From Channallabes apus (Eukaryota; Chordata; Actinopteri; Siluriformes; Clariidae): a stretch of 64,000 nucleotides of DNA. The stretch lies in contig JAMASW010000046.1 of NCBI GenBank assembly GCA_030522415.1, positions 50,001-114,000 of the forward strand, written 5' to 3'. The position numbers and the translations under genes were made by a program. Below, one piece after another: positions 12,701 to 25,377 of this stretch; the first letter of the stretch is position 1; each line of letters begins with the position of its first letter. Below the pieces are notes generated by a model that was not told where the DNA came from, did not search any database, and saw nothing but the letters and a program-made list of their open reading frames with translations.

Positions 12701-14146
12701 GAGCGCGTGTGTACGCTGGGTCCAGGGGTGTGGGAGCGCGTGTGTACCCAGCGGTGGGGGAGCGCAAGTGTACCCAGCGGTGTGGGAGCGCGTGTGTACG
12801 CTGGTCCCAGGTCTCTGATAGCGAGTGTGTACGTTCGGCCCAGGGGTGTGTTAGCGCGTGTGTACGCTGGGCCCAGGGGTGTGGGAGCGCGTGTGTACGC
12901 TGGGTCCAGGGGTGTGGGAGCGCGTGTGTACGCTGGGCCCAGGGGTGTGGGAGCGCGTGTGTACGCTGGGCCCAGGGGTGTGGAGCGCATGTGTACGCTG
13001 GGCCCAGGGGTGCGGGAGCGCGTGTGTACGCTGGGCCCAGGGGTGTGGGAGCGCGTGTGTACCCAGGGTTTTGGGAGCGCGTGTGTACGCTGGGCCCATG
13101 GGTGTGGGAGCGCGTGTGTACCCAGCGGTGTGGGAGCGCGTGTGAACGCTGGGCCCAGGGGTGCGGGAGCGCTTGTTTACCCTGGGCCCAGGGGTGTGGG
13201 AGCGCGTTTGCTCCCAGCGGTGTGGGAGCGCGTGTGTACCCAGCGGTGTGTGAGCGTGTGTGTACGCTGGGCCCAGGGGTGTGGGAGCGCGTGTGTACGC
13301 TGGGCCCAGGTGTGTGGGTGCGCATGTGTACGCTGGGCCAAGGTGTGTGGGTGCGCGTGTGTACGCTGGGCCCAGGGGTGTGGCAGCGCGTGTGTACGCT
13401 GGGCCCAGGGGTGTGGGAGCGCGTGTGTACGCTGGGCCCAGGGGTGTGGGAGCGCGTGTGTACGCTGGGCCCAGGGGTGTGGGAGCGCGTGTGTACGCTG
13501 GGCCCATGGGCGTGGGAGTGCGTGTGTACCCAGGGGTGTGGGAGCGCGTGTGTACGCTGGGCCCAGGGGTGTGGGAGCGCGTGTGGACCCAGCGGTGTGG
13601 GAGCGCGTGTGTACCCAGCGGTGTGTGAGATCATGTGTACGCTGGGCCCAGGGGTGTGGGAGCGCGTGTGTACGCTGGGCCCAGGGGTGTGGCAGCGCGT
13701 GTGTACGCTGGGCCCAGGGGTGTGGGAGCGCGTGTGTACCCAGCGGTGTGGGAGCGCGTGTGTAACCAGCGGTGTGTGAGCGCATGTGTACGCTGGGCCC
13801 AGGGGTGTGGGATCGCGTGTGTACGCTGGGCCCAGGGGTGTGGGTGCGCGTGTGTACCCTGGGCCCATGGGTGTGGCAGCGCGTGTGTACGCTGGACCCA
13901 GGGGTGTGGGAGCGCGTGTGTACGCTGGGCCCAGGGTTGTGGGAGCGCGTGTGTACGCTGGGCCCAGGGGTCTGGCAGCGCGTGTGTACGCTGGGCCCAG
14001 GGATGTGGGAGCGCGTATGTATGCTGGGCCCATTGGTGTGGGAGCGCGAGTGTACCCAGCGGTGTGGGAGCGCGTGTGTACACTGGGCCCAGCGGTGTGG
14101 GAGCGCGTGTGTACGCTGGGCCCAGGGGTGTGGGAGCGCGTGTGTA
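9715..14146. repeat. Higher-order block B, copy 1
   Basis: This 4.4-kb block recurs at 40,140-45,635. The offset is 30,425 bp up to about 12.1 kb and 31,489 bp after that; the 1,064-bp step equals a tandem duplication present only in the distal copy. Shared landmarks include GATAG markers at 9,863, 10,435, 10,928, 12,308 and 12,799, the GAGCGCAAGTG variant near 9,827, the unit shortened to GTGTGGAGCGCATG near 11,107, and TGTGTGAGATCATG near 13,623. The right limit is where this copy reads ACACTGGGCCC (14,147) and the other ACGCTGGGCCC. Confidence 0.87.
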
Positions 14147-14514
14147 CACTGGGCCCAGCGGTGTGGGAGCGCGTGTGTACGCTGGGCCCAGGGCTGTGGG
14201 AGCGCGTGTGTACGCTGGGCCCAGGGGTGTGGGAGCGCGTGTGTACGCTGGGCCCATGGGTGTGGGAGCGCATGTGTACACTGGGCCCAGCGGTGTGGGA
14301 GCGCGTGTGTACGCTGGGCCCAGGGGTGTGGGAGCGCGTGTGTACGCTGGGCCCATGGGTGTGGGAGCGCGTGTGTACGCTGGGCCCAGGGGTATGGGAG
14401 CGCGTGTGTACGCTGGGCCCAGGGGTATGGGAGCACGTGTGTACGCTGGGCCCATGGGTGTGGGAGCGCGTGTGTACGCTGGGCCCAGGGGTATGGGAGC
14501 ACGTGTGTACGCTG

Positions 14515-17020
14515 GGCCCAGGGGTGTGGGAGCGCGTGTGTACCCAGGGGTGTGGGATCGCGTGTGTACGCTGGGCCAGGGTTGTGGGAGCGCGTGTGTA
14601 CGCTGGGCCCAGGGGTGTGCTAGCGCGTGTGTACGCTGGGACCAGGGGTGTGGGAGCGCGTGTGTACGCTGGGCCCAGGGGTGTGGTAGCGCGTGTGTAC
14701 CCAGGGGTCTGGGAGCGCGTGTGTACGCTGGGCCCAGGGGTGTGGGAGCGCGTGTGTACGCTGGTCCCAGGGCTCTGAGAGCGAGTGTGTACGTTCGGCC
14801 CAGGGGTGTGGGAGCGCGTGTGTACGCTGGACCCAGGGGTGTGGGAGCGCGTGTGTACGCTGGGCCCAGGGGTGTGGGAGCGCATGTGTACGCTGGGCCC
14901 AGGGGTGTGGGAGCGCGTGTGTACGCTGGGCCCAGGGGTGTGGCAGCGCGTGTGTACGCTGGGCCCAGGGATGTGGGAGCGCGTGTGTATGCTGGGCTCA
15001 TGGGTGTGGGAGCGCGAGTGTACCCAGAGGTGTGAGAGCGCGTGTGTACGCTGGGCCCAGCGGTGTGGGAGCGCGTGTGTAGGCTGGGCCCAGGGGTGTG
15101 GGAGCGCGTGTGTACGCTGGGCCCAGGGGTCTGGCAGTGCGTGTGTACGCTGGGCCCAAGGATGTGGGAGCGCGTGTGTATGCTGGGCCCATGGGTGTGG
15201 GAGCGCGAGTATACCCAGCGGTGTGGGAGCGCGTCTGTACACTGGGCCCAGCGGTGTGGGAGGGCGTGTGTACGCTGGGCCCAGGGGTGTGGGAGCGCGT
15301 GTGTACGCTGGGTCCATGGGTGTGGTAGCGCGTGTGTACGCTGGGCCCAGGGCTGCGGGAGTGCGTGTGTACGTTGGACCCAGGGGTGTGGGAGCGCGTG
15401 TGTACGCTGGGCCAAAGGGTGTGGGAGCGCGTGTGTACGCTGGGCCCAGGGCTGTGGGAGCGCGTGTGTACGCTGGGCCCAGGGGTGTGGGAGCGCGTGT
15501 GTACGCTGGGCCCAGGGCTGTGGGAGCGCGTGTGTACGCTGGGCCCAGGGGTGTGGGAGCGCGTGTGTACGCTGGGCCCAGGGGTGTGGGAGCGCGTGTG
15601 TACGCTGGGACCAGGGGTGTGGCAGCGCGTGTGTACGCTGGGCCCAGGGGTGTGGGAGCGCGTGTGTATGCTGGGCCCAGGGGTGTGGGAGCGCATGTGT
15701 ACCCAGCGGTGTGGGAGCGCGTGTGTACGCTGGGCCCAGGGGTGCGGGAGCGCGTGTGTACGCTGGGCCCAGGGGTGTGGGAGCGCGTGTGTACGCTGGG
15801 CCCATGGGTGTGGGAACGCGTGTGTACGCTGGGCCCAGGGGTGTGGGAGCGCGTGTGTACGCTGGGCCCAGGGGTGTGGGAGCGCGTGTGTACGCTGGGA
15901 CCAGGGGTGTGGCAGCGCGTGTGTACGCTGGGCCCAGGGGTGTGGGAGCGCGTGTGTATGCTGGGCCCAGGGGTGTGGGAGCGCGTGTGTACCCAGCGGT
16001 GTGGGAGCGCGTTTGTACGCTGGGCCCAGGGGTGCGGGAGCGCGTGTGTACGCTGGGCCCAGGGGTGTGGGAGCGCGTGTGTACGCTGGGCTCAGGGGTG
16101 TGGGAGCGCGTGTGTACGCTGGGCCCAGCGGTGTGGGAGCGCGTGTGTACCCAGCGGTGTGGGAGCGCGTGTGTACGCTGGGCCCAGGGGTGTGGGAGCG
16201 CGTGTGTACCCAGCGGTGTGGGAGCGCTTGTGTACGCTGGGCCCACGGGTGTGGGATCGCGTGTGTACCCAGGGTTTTGGGAGCGCGTGTGTACGCTGGG
16301 CCCAGGGGTGTGGGAGCGCGTGTGGACCCAGCGGTGTGGGAGCGCGTGTGTACCCAGCGGTGTGTGAGATCATGTGTACGCTGGGCCCAGGGGTGTGGGA
16401 GCGCGTGTGTACGCTGGGCCCAGGGGTGTGGCAGCGCGTGTGTACGCTGGGCCCAGGGGTGTGGGAGCGCGTGTGTACCCATCGGTGTGGGAGCGCGTGT
16501 GTAACCAGCGGTGTGTGAGCGCATGTGTACGCTGGGCCCAGGGGTGTGGGATCGCGTGTGTACGCTGGGCCCAGGGGTGTGGGTGCGCGTGTGTACCCTG
16601 GGCCCATGGGTGTGGCAGCGCGTGTGTACGCTGGACCCAGGGGTGTGGGAGCGCGTGTGTACGCTGGGCCCAGGGTTGTGGGAGCGCGTGTGTACGCTGG
16701 GCCCAGGGGTCTGGCAGCGCGTGTGTACGCTGGGCCCAGGGACGTGGGAGCGCGTATGTATGCTGGGCCCATTGGTGTGGGAGCGCGAATGTACCCAGCG
16801 GTGTGGGAGCGCGTGTGTACACTGGGCCCAGCGGTGTGGGAGCGCGTGTGTACGCTGGGCCCAGGGGTGTGGGAGCGCGTGTGTACGCTGGGCCCATGGG
16901 TGTGGGAGCGCGTGTGTACGCTGGGCCCAGGGCTGTGGGAGCGCGTGTGTACGCTGGGCCCAGGGGTGTGGGAGCGTGTGTGTACGCTGGGCCCATGGGT
17001 GTGGGAGCGCGTGTGTACGC
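14515..17020. repeat. Island of right-domain type within the left domain
   Basis: This stretch aligns with about 49,954-52,460 at a constant offset of 35,439 bp. Shared rare units include CCAAGGATGTGGG (near 15,156), GCGAGTATACCC (near 15,205), GGGCTGCGGGAGTGCG (near 15,351) and ACGTTGGACCC (near 15,371). It holds no GATAG marker and instead carries the GGCTCTGAGAG marker at about 14,770. The flanking DNA belongs to the GATAG-bearing left families. It is therefore either a long-range copy of right-domain sequence or a remnant of a common ancestor. The 370 bp before it (14,147-14,514) are similar units with private GGTATGGGAG variants. Confidence 0.8.
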
Positions 17021-18837
17021 TGGGCCCAGGGGTGTGGGAGCGCGTGTGTACGCTGGGCCCAGGGGTGTGGCAGCGCGTGTGTACGCTGGGCCCAGGGGTG
17101 TGGGAGTGCGTGTGTACGCTGGGCCCAGGGGTGTGGGAGCGCGTGTGTACCCAGGGGTGCGGGATCGCGTGTGTACGCTGGGCCAGGGTTGTGGGAGCGC
17201 GTGTGTACGCTGGGCCCAGGGGTGTGGGAGCGCGTGTGTACGCTGGGCCCAGGGGTGTGGGAGCGCGTGTGTACGCTGGGCCCAGGGGTGTGGTAGCGCG
17301 TGTGTACCCAGGGGTCTGGGAGCGCGTGTGTACGCTGGGCCCAGGGGTGTGGGAGCGCGTGTGTACGCTGGTCCCAGGGCTCTGAGAGCGAGTGTGTACG
17401 TTCGGCCCAGGGGTGTGGGAGCGCGTGTGTACGCTGGACCCAGGGGTGTGGGAGCGCGTGTGTACGCTGGGCCCAGGGGTGTGGGAGCGCGTGTGTACGC
17501 TGGGCCCAGGGGTGTGGGAGCGCGTGTGTACGCTGGGCCCAGGGGTGTGGCAGCGCGTGTGTACGCTGGGCCCAGGGATATGGGAGCGCGTGTGTATGCT
17601 GGGCTCATGGGTGTGGGAGCGCGAGTGTACCCAGCGGTGTGGGAGCGCGTGTGTACGCTGGGCCCAGGGGTGTGGGAGCGCGTGTGTACGCTGGGCCCAG
17701 GGGTGTGGGAGCGCGTGTGTACCCAGGGGTCTGGGAGCGCGTGTGTACGCTGGGCCCAGGGGTGGGGGAGCGCGTGTGTACGCTGGGCCCATGGGTGAGG
17801 GAGCGCGTGTGTACCCAGGGTTTTGGGAGCGCGTGTGTACGCTGGGCCCATGGGTGTGGGAGCGCGTGTGTACCCAGCGGTGTGGGAGCGCGTGTGTACG
17901 CTGGGCCCAGGGGTGCGGGAGCGCGTGTTTACCCTGGGCCCAGGGGTGTGGGAGCGCGTTTGCTCCCAGCGGTGTGGGAGCGTGTGTGTATGCTGGGCCC
18001 AGGGGTGTGGCAGCGTGTGTGTACGCTGGGCCCAGGGGTGTGGGTGCGCGTGTGTATGCTGGGCCCAGGGGTGTGGCAGCGTGTGTGTACGCTGGGCCCA
18101 GGGGTGAGGGAGCGCGTGTGTACCCAGCGGTGTGGGAGCGCGTGTGTACCCAGCGGTGTGGGAGTGCGTGTCTACGCTGGGCCCAGGGGTGTGGGAGCGC
18201 GTGTGTACGCTGGGCCAAGGGGTGTGGGAGCGCGTGTGTACGCTGGGCCCAGGGTTGTGGGAGCGCGTGTGTACGCTGGGCCCAGGGGTGTGGCAGCGTG
18301 TGTGTACGCTGGGCCCAGGGTTGTGGGTGCGCGTGTGTATGCTGGGCCCAGGGGTGTGGCAGCGTGTGTGTACGCTGGGCCCAGGGGTGAGGGAGCGCGT
18401 GTGTACCCAGCCGTGTGGGAGCGCGTGTTTACCCAGCGGTGTGGGAGCGCGTGTCTACGCTGGGCCCAGGGGTGTGGGAGCGCGTGTGTACGCTGGGCCC
18501 AGGGGTGTGGGAGCGCATGTGTACGCTGGGCCCAGGGTTGTGGGAGCGCGTGTGTACGCTGGGCCCAGGGGTCTGGCAGCGCGTGTGTACGCTGGGCCCA
18601 GGGATGTGGGAGCGCGTATGTATGCTGGGCCCATTGGTGTGGGAGCGCGAGTGTACCCAGCGGTGTGGCAGCGCGTGTGTACACTGGGCCGAGCGGTGTG
18701 GGAGCGCGTGTGTACGCTGGGCCCAGGGGTGTGGGAGCGCGTGTGTACGCTGGGCCCATGGGTGTGGGAGCGCGTGTGTACGCTGGGCCCAGGGCTGTGG
18801 GAGCGCGTGTGTACGCTGGGCCCAGGGGTGTGGGAGC
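16415..18837. repeat. Higher-order block C, copy 1
   Basis: This block recurs at 21,930-24,352 at an offset of 5,515 bp, with the same order of length variants. It includes the CCCATCGG unit (16,479), the GGCTCTGAGAG marker near 17,380, GATATGGGAGCG (near 17,577) and GGTGGGGGAGCG (near 17,762). Just downstream the offset steps to 5,896 bp, because the second copy carries a 381-bp insertion of twelve units. The 5,896-bp offset then holds to about 20,185. The first 600 bp overlap the right-domain-type island, so the two families are joined here. Confidence 0.85.
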
Positions 18838-21800
18838 GCGTGTGTACGCTGGGCCCAGGGGTGTGGTAGCGCGTGTGTACACAGGGGTCTGGGAGCGCGT
18901 GTGTACGCTGGGCCCAGGGGTGTGGGAGCGCGTGTTTACGCTGGTCCCAGGGCTCTGAGAGCGAGTGTGTACGTTCGGCCCAGGGGTGTGTGAGCGCATG
19001 TGTACGCTGGGCCCAGGGGTGTGGCAGCGCTTGTGTACGCTGGGCCCAGGGGTGTGGGAGCGCGTGTGTACGCTGCGCCTAAGGGGTGTGGTAGCGCGTG
19101 TGTACCCAGGGGTCTGGGAGCGCGTGTGTACGCTGGGCCCAGGGGTGTGGGAGCGCGTGTGTACGCTGGGCCCAGGGGTGTGGGAGCGCGTGTGTACGCT
19201 GGGCCCAGGGGTGTGGGAGCGCTTGTGTACGCTGGGCCCAGGGGTGTGGGAGCGCGTGTGTACGCTGGGCCCAGGGGTGTGGGAGCGCGTGTGTACGCTG
19301 GGTCCAGGGGTGTGGGAGCGCGTGTGTACCCAGCGGTGTGGGAGCGCGTGTGTACCCAGCGGTGTGGGAGCGCGTGTGTACGCTGGTCCCAGGTCTCTGA
19401 TAGCGAGTGTGTACGTTCGGCCCAGGGGTGTGTTAGCGCGTGTGTACGCTGGGCCCAGGGGTGTGGGAGCGCGTGTGTACGCTGGGTCCAGGGGTGTGGG
19501 AGCGCGTGTGTACGCTGGGCCCAGGGGTGTGGGAGCGCGTGTGTACGCTGGGCTCAGGGGTGTGGGAGCGCGTGTGTACGCTGGGCCCAGCGGTGTGGGA
19601 GCGCGTGTGTACCCAGCGGTGCGGGAGCGCGTGTGTACGCTGGGCCCAGGGGTGTGGGAGCGCGTGTGTACCCAGCGGTGTGGGAGCGCTTGTGTACGCT
19701 GGGCCCACGGGTGTGGGATCGCGTGTGTCCCCAGCGGTGTGGGAGCGCGTGTGTACGCTGGTCCAAGGGCTCTGAGAGCGAGTGTGTACGTTGGGCCCAG
19801 GGGTGTGGGTGCGCGTGTGTACGCTGGGCCCAGGGGTGTGGCAGCGCGTGTGTACGCTGGGCCCAGGGGTGTGGGAGCGCGTGTGTACGCTGGGCCCATG
19901 GGTGAGGGAGCGCGTGTGTACCCAGGGTTTTGGGAGCGCGTGTGTACGCTGGGCCCATGGGTGTGGGAGCGCGTGTGTACCCAGCGGTGTGGGAGCGCGT
20001 GTGTACGCTGGGCCCAGGGGTGCGGGAGCGCGTGTTTACCCTGGGCCCAGGGGTGTGGGAGCGCGTTTGCTCCCAGCGGTGTGGGAGCGCGTGTGTATGC
20101 TGGGCCCAGGGGTGTGGCAGCGTGTGTGTACGCTGGGCCCAGGGGTGTGGGTGCGCGTGTGTATGCTGGGCCCAGGGGTGTGGCAGCGCGTGTGTACGCT
20201 GGGCCCAGGGGTGTGGGAGCGCGTGTGTACCCATCGGTGTGGGAGCGCGTGTGTAACCAGCGGTGTGTGAGCGCATGTGTACGCTGGGCCCAGGGGTGTG
20301 GGATCGCGTGTGTACGCTGGGCCCAGGGGTGTGGGTGCGCGTGTGTACCCTGGGCCCATGGGTGTGGCAGCGCGTGTGTACGCTGGACCCAGGGGTGTGG
20401 GAGCGCGTGTGTACGCTGGGCCCAGGGTTGTGGGAGCGCGTGTGTACGCTGGGCCCAGGGGTCTGGCAGCGCGTGTGTACGCTGGGCCCAGGGACGTGGG
20501 AGCGCGTATGTATGCTGGGCCCATTGGTGTGGGAGCGCGAATGTACCCAGCGGTGTGGGAGCGCGTGTGTACACTGGGCCCAGCGGTGTGGGAGCGCGTG
20601 TGTACGCTGGGCCCAGGGGTGTGGGAGCGCGTGTGTACGCTGGGCCCATGGGTGTGGGAGCGCGTGTGTACGCTGGGCCCAGGGCTGTGGGAGCGCGTGT
20701 GTACGCTGGGCCCAGGGGTGTGGGAGCGTGTGTGTACGCTGGGCCCATGGGTGTGGGAGCGCGTGTGTACGCTGGGCCCAGGGGTGTGGGAGCGCGTGTG
20801 TACGCTGGGCCCAGGGGTGTGGCAGCGCGTGTGTACGCTGGGCCCAGGGGTGTGGGAGTGCGTGTGTACGCTGGGCCCAGGGGTGTGGGAGCGCGTGTGT
20901 ACCCAGGGGTGCGGGATCGCGTGTGTACGCTGGGCCAGGGTTGTGGGAGCGCGTGTGTACGCTGGGCCCAGGGGTGTGGGAGCGCGTGTGTACGCTGGGC
21001 CCAGGGGTGTGGGAGCGCGTGTGTACGCTGGGCCCAGGGGTGTGGGAGCGCGTGTGTACGCTGGGTCCAGGGGTGTGGGAGCGCGTGTGTACCCAGCGGT
21101 GTGGGAGCGCGTGTGTACCCAGCGGTGTGGGAGCGCGTGTGTACGCTGGTCCCAGGTCTCTGATAGCGAGTGTGTACGTTCGGCCCAGGGGTGTGTTAGC
21201 GCGTGTGTACGCTGGGCCCAGGGGTGTGGGAGCGCGTGTGTACGCTGGGTCCAGGGGTGTGGGAGCGCGTGTGTACGCTGGGCCCAGGGGTGTGGGAGCG
21301 CGTGTGTACGCTGGGCTCAGGGGTGTGGGAGCGCGTGTGTACGCTGGGCCCAGCGGTGTGGGAGCGCGTGTGTACCCAGCGGTGCGGGAGCGCGTGTGTA
21401 CGCTGGGCCCAGGGGTGTGGGAGCGCGTGTGAACCCAGCGGTGTGGGAGCGCTTGTGTACGCTGGGCCCACGGGTGTGGGATCGCGTGTGTCCCCAGCGG
21501 TGTGGGAGCGCGTGTGTACGCTGGTCCAAGGGCTCTGAGAGCGAGTGTGTACGTTGGGCCCAGGGGTGTGGGTGCGCGTGTGTACGCTGGGCCCAGGGGT
21601 GTGGCAGCGCGTGTGTACGCTGGGCCCAGGGGTGTGGGAGCGCGTGTGTACGCTGGGCCCATGGGTGAGGGAGCGCGTGTGTACCCAGGGTTTTGGGAGC
21701 GCGTGTGTACGCTGGGCCCATGGGTGTGGGAGCGCGTGTGTACCCAGCGGTGTGGGAGCGCGTGTGTACGCTGGGCCCAGGGGTGCGGGAGCGCGTGTTT

Positions 21801-22883
21801 ACCCTGGGCCCAGGGGTGTGGGAGCGCGTTTGCTCCCAGCGGTGTGGGAGCGCGTGTGTATGCTGGGCCCAGGGGTGTGGCAGCGTGTGTGTACGCTGGG
21901 CCCAGGGGTGTGGGTGCGCGTGTGTATGCTGGGCCCAGGGGTGTGGCAGCGCGTGTGTACGCTGGGCCCAGGGGTGTGGGAGCGCGTGTGTACCCATCGG
22001 TGTGGGAGCGCGTGTGTAACCAGCGGTGTGTGAGCGCATGTGTACGCTGGGCCCAGGGGTGTGGGATCGCGTGTGTACGCTGGGCCCAGGGGTGTGGGTG
22101 CGCGTGTGTACCCTGGGCCCATGGGTGTGGCAGCGCGTGTGTACGCTGGACCCAGGGGTGTGGGAGCGCGTGTGTACGCTGGGCCCAGGGTTGTGGGAGC
22201 GCGTGTGTACGCTGGGCCCAGGGGTCTGGCAGCGCGTGTGTACGCTGGGCCCAGGGACGTGGGAGCGCGTATGTATGCTGGGCCCATTGGTGTGGGAGCG
22301 CGAATGTACCCAGCGGTGTGGGAGCGCGTGTGTACACTGGGCCCAGCGGTGTGGGAGCGCGTGTGTACGCTGGGCCCAGGGGTGTGGGAGCGCGTGTGTA
22401 CGCTGGGCCCATGGGTGTGGGAGCGCGTGTGTACGCTGGGCCCAGGGCTGTGGGAGCGCGTGTGTACGCTGGGCCCAGGGGTGTGGGAGCGTGTGTGTAC
22501 GCTGGGCCCATGGGTGTGGGAGCGCGTGTGTACGCTGGGCCCAGGGGTGTGGGAGCGCGTGTGTACGCTGGGCCCAGGGGTGTGGCAGCGCGTGTGTACG
22601 CTGGGCCCAGGGGTGTGGGAGTGCGTGTGTACGCTGGGCCCAGGGGTGTGGGAGCGCGTGTGTACCCAGGGGTGCGGGATCGCGTGTGTACGCTGGGCCA
22701 GGGTTGTGGGAGCGCGTGTGTACGCTGGGCCCAGGGGTGTGGGAGCGCGTGTGTACGCTGGGCCCAGGGGTGTGGGAGCGCGTGTGTACGCTGGGCCCAG
22801 GGGTGTGGTAGCGCGTGTGTACCCAGGGGTCTGGGAGCGCGTGTGTACGCTGGGCCCAGGGGTGTGGGAGCGCGTGTGTACGC
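18307..22883. repeat. Higher-order block A, copy 2
   Basis: Near-identical to 1-4,577. The array therefore contains a repeated module of at least 4.6 kb spaced 18.3 kb apart. Private changes here include GCGCATGTGTACG at about 18,514 and GTGAACCC at about 21,430. Markers sit at 19,381 and 21,144, again 1,763 bp apart. This copy is continuous with block C on both sides. Confidence 0.9.
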
Positions 22884-24352
22884 TGGTCCCAGGGCTCTGA
22901 GAGCGAGTGTGTACGTTCGGCCCAGGGGTGTGGGAGCGCGTGTGTACGCTGGACCCAGGGGTGTGGGAGCGCGTGTGTACGCTGGGCCCAGGGGTGTGGG
23001 AGCGCGTGTGTACGCTGGGCCCAGGGGTGTGGGAGCGCGTGTGTACGCTGGGCCCAGGGGTGTGGCAGCGCGTGTGTACGCTGGGCCCAGGGATATGGGA
23101 GCGCGTGTGTATGCTGGGCTCATGGGTGTGGGAGCGCGAGTGTACCCAGCGGTGTGGGAGCGCGTGTGTACGCTGGGCCCAGGGGTGTGGGAGCGCGTGT
23201 GTACGCTGGGCCCAGGGGTGTGGGAGCGCGTGTGTACCCAGGGGTCTGGGAGCGCGTGTGTACGCTGGGCCCAGGGGTGGGGGAGCGCGTGTGTACGCTG
23301 GGCCCATGGGTGAGGGAGCGCGTGTGTACCCAGGGTTTTGGGAGCGCGTGTGTACGCTGGGCCCATGGGTGTGGGAGCGCGTGTGTACCCAGCGGTGTGG
23401 GAGCGCGTGTGTACGCTGGGCCCAGGGGTGCGGGAGCGCGTGTTTACCCTGGGCCCAGGGGTGTGGGAGCGCGTTTGCTCCCAGCGGTGTGGGAGCGTGT
23501 GTGTATGCTGGGCCCAGGGGTGTGGCAGCGTGTGTGTACGCTGGGCCCAGGGGTGTGGGTGCGCGTGTGTATGCTGGGCCCAGGGGTGTGGCAGCGTGTG
23601 TGTACGCTGGGCCCAGGGGTGAGGGAGCGCGTGTGTACCCAGCGGTGTGGGAGCGCGTGTGTACCCAGCGGTGTGGGAGTGCGTGTCTACGCTGGGCCCA
23701 GGGGTGTGGGAGCGCGTGTGTACGCTGGGCCCAGGGGTGTGGGAGCGCGTGTGTACGCTGGGCCCAGGGTTGTGGGAGCGCGTGTGTACGCTGGGCCCAG
23801 GGGTGTGGCAGCGTGTGTGTACGCTGGGCCCAGGGTTGTGGGTGCGCGTGTGTATGCTGGGCCCAGGGGTGTGGCAGCGTGTGTGTACGCTGGGCCCAGG
23901 GGTGAGGGAGCGCGTGTGTACCCAGCCGTGTGGGAGCGCGTGTTTACCCAGCGGTGTGGGAGCGCGTGTCTACGCTGGGCCCAGGGGTGTGGGAGCGCGT
24001 GTGTACGCTGGGCCCAGGGGTGTGGGAGCGCGTGTGTACGCTGGGCCCAGGGTTGTGGGAGCGCGTGTGTACGCTGGGCCCAGGGGTCTGGCAGCGCGTG
24101 TGTACGCTGGGCCCAGGGATGTGGGAGCGCGTATGTATGCTGGGCCCATTGGTGTGGGAGCGCGAGTGTACCCAGCGGTGTGGCAGCGCGTGTGTACACT
24201 GGGCCGAGCGGTGTGGGAGCGCGTGTGTACGCTGGGCCCAGGGGTGTGGGAGCGCGTGTGTACGCTGGGCCCATGGGTGTGGGAGCGCGTGTGTACGCTG
24301 GGCCCAGGGCTGTGGGAGCGCGTGTGTACGCTGGGCCCAGGGGTGTGGGAGC
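21930..24352. repeat. Higher-order block C, copy 2
   Basis: Second copy of 16,415-18,837, at an offset of 5,515 bp. It overlaps the end of block A copy 2, which shows how the blocks are concatenated. One visible difference is GGGCCAAGGGG near 18,213, which here reads GGGCCCAGGGG. The match ends where this copy has GAGCGTGTG and the other GAGCGCGTG. Confidence 0.85.
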
Positions 24353-24735
24353 GTGTGTGTACGCTGGGCCCATGGGTGTGGGAGCGCATGTGTATGCTGG
24401 GCCCAGGGCTGTGGGAGCGCGTGTGTACGCTGGGCCCAGGGGTGTGGGAGCGCGTGTGTACGCTGGGCCCAGGGGTGTGGTAGCGCGTGTGTACCCAGGG
24501 GTCTGGGAGCGCGTGTGTACGCTGGGCCCAGGGGTGTGGGAGCGCGTGTGTACGCAGGGCCCATGGGTATGGGAGCACGTGAGTACGCTGGGCCCAGGGG
24601 TGTGGGAGCGCGTGTGTACCCAGGGGTGTGGGATCGCGTGTGTACGCTGGGCCAGGGTTGTGGGAGCGCGTGTGTACGCTGGGCCCAGGGGTGTGGGAGC
24701 GCGTGTGTACGCTGGGCCCAGGGGTGTGGGAGCGC
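24353..24735. repeat. 381-bp insertion of whole repeat units in block C copy 2
   Basis: Relative to 18,838 onward, this copy carries twelve extra units. Reading them in order gives nine of 33 bp, two of 26 bp and one of 32 bp, which sum to exactly 381 and account for the step in offset from 5,515 to 5,896. One inserted unit is the rare CGCAGGGCCCATGGGTATG variant also seen at about 4,576 and 7,037. This suggests the inserted stretch came from a 2,461-type repeat. The limits are known only to within a unit. Confidence 0.85.
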
Positions 24736-25377
24736 GTGTGTACGCTGGGCCCAGGGGTGTGGTAGCGCGTGTGTACACAGGGGTCTGGGAGCGCGTGTGT
24801 ACGCTGGGCCCAGGGGTGTGGGAGCGCGTGTTTACGCTGGTCCCAGGGCTCTGAGAGCGAGTGTGTACGTTCGGCCCAGGGGTGTGTGAGCGCATGTGTA
24901 CGCTGGGCCCAGGGGTGTGGCAGCGCTTGTGTACGCTGGGCCCAGGGGTGTGGGAGCGCGTGTGTACGCTGCGCCTAAGGGGTGTGGTAGCGCGTGTGTA
25001 CCCAGGGGTCTGGGAGCGCGTGTGTACGCTGGGCCCAGGGGTGTGGGAGCGCGTGTGTACGCTGGGCCCAGGGGTGTGGGAGCGCGTGTGTACGCTGGGC
25101 CCAGGGGTGTGGGAGCGCTTGTGTACGCTGGGCCCAGGGGTGTGGGAGCGCGTGTGTACGCTGGGCCCAGGGGTGTGGGAGCGCGTGTGTACGCTGGGTC
25201 CAGGGGTGTGGGAGCGCGTGTGTACCCAGCGGTGTGGGAGCGCGTGTGTACCCAGCGGTGTGGGAGCGCGTGTGTACGCTGGTCCCAGGTCTCTGATAGC
25301 GAGTGTGTACGTTCGGCCCAGGGGTGTGTTAGCGCGTGTGTACGCTGGGCCCAGGGGTGTGGGAGCGCGTGTGTACG

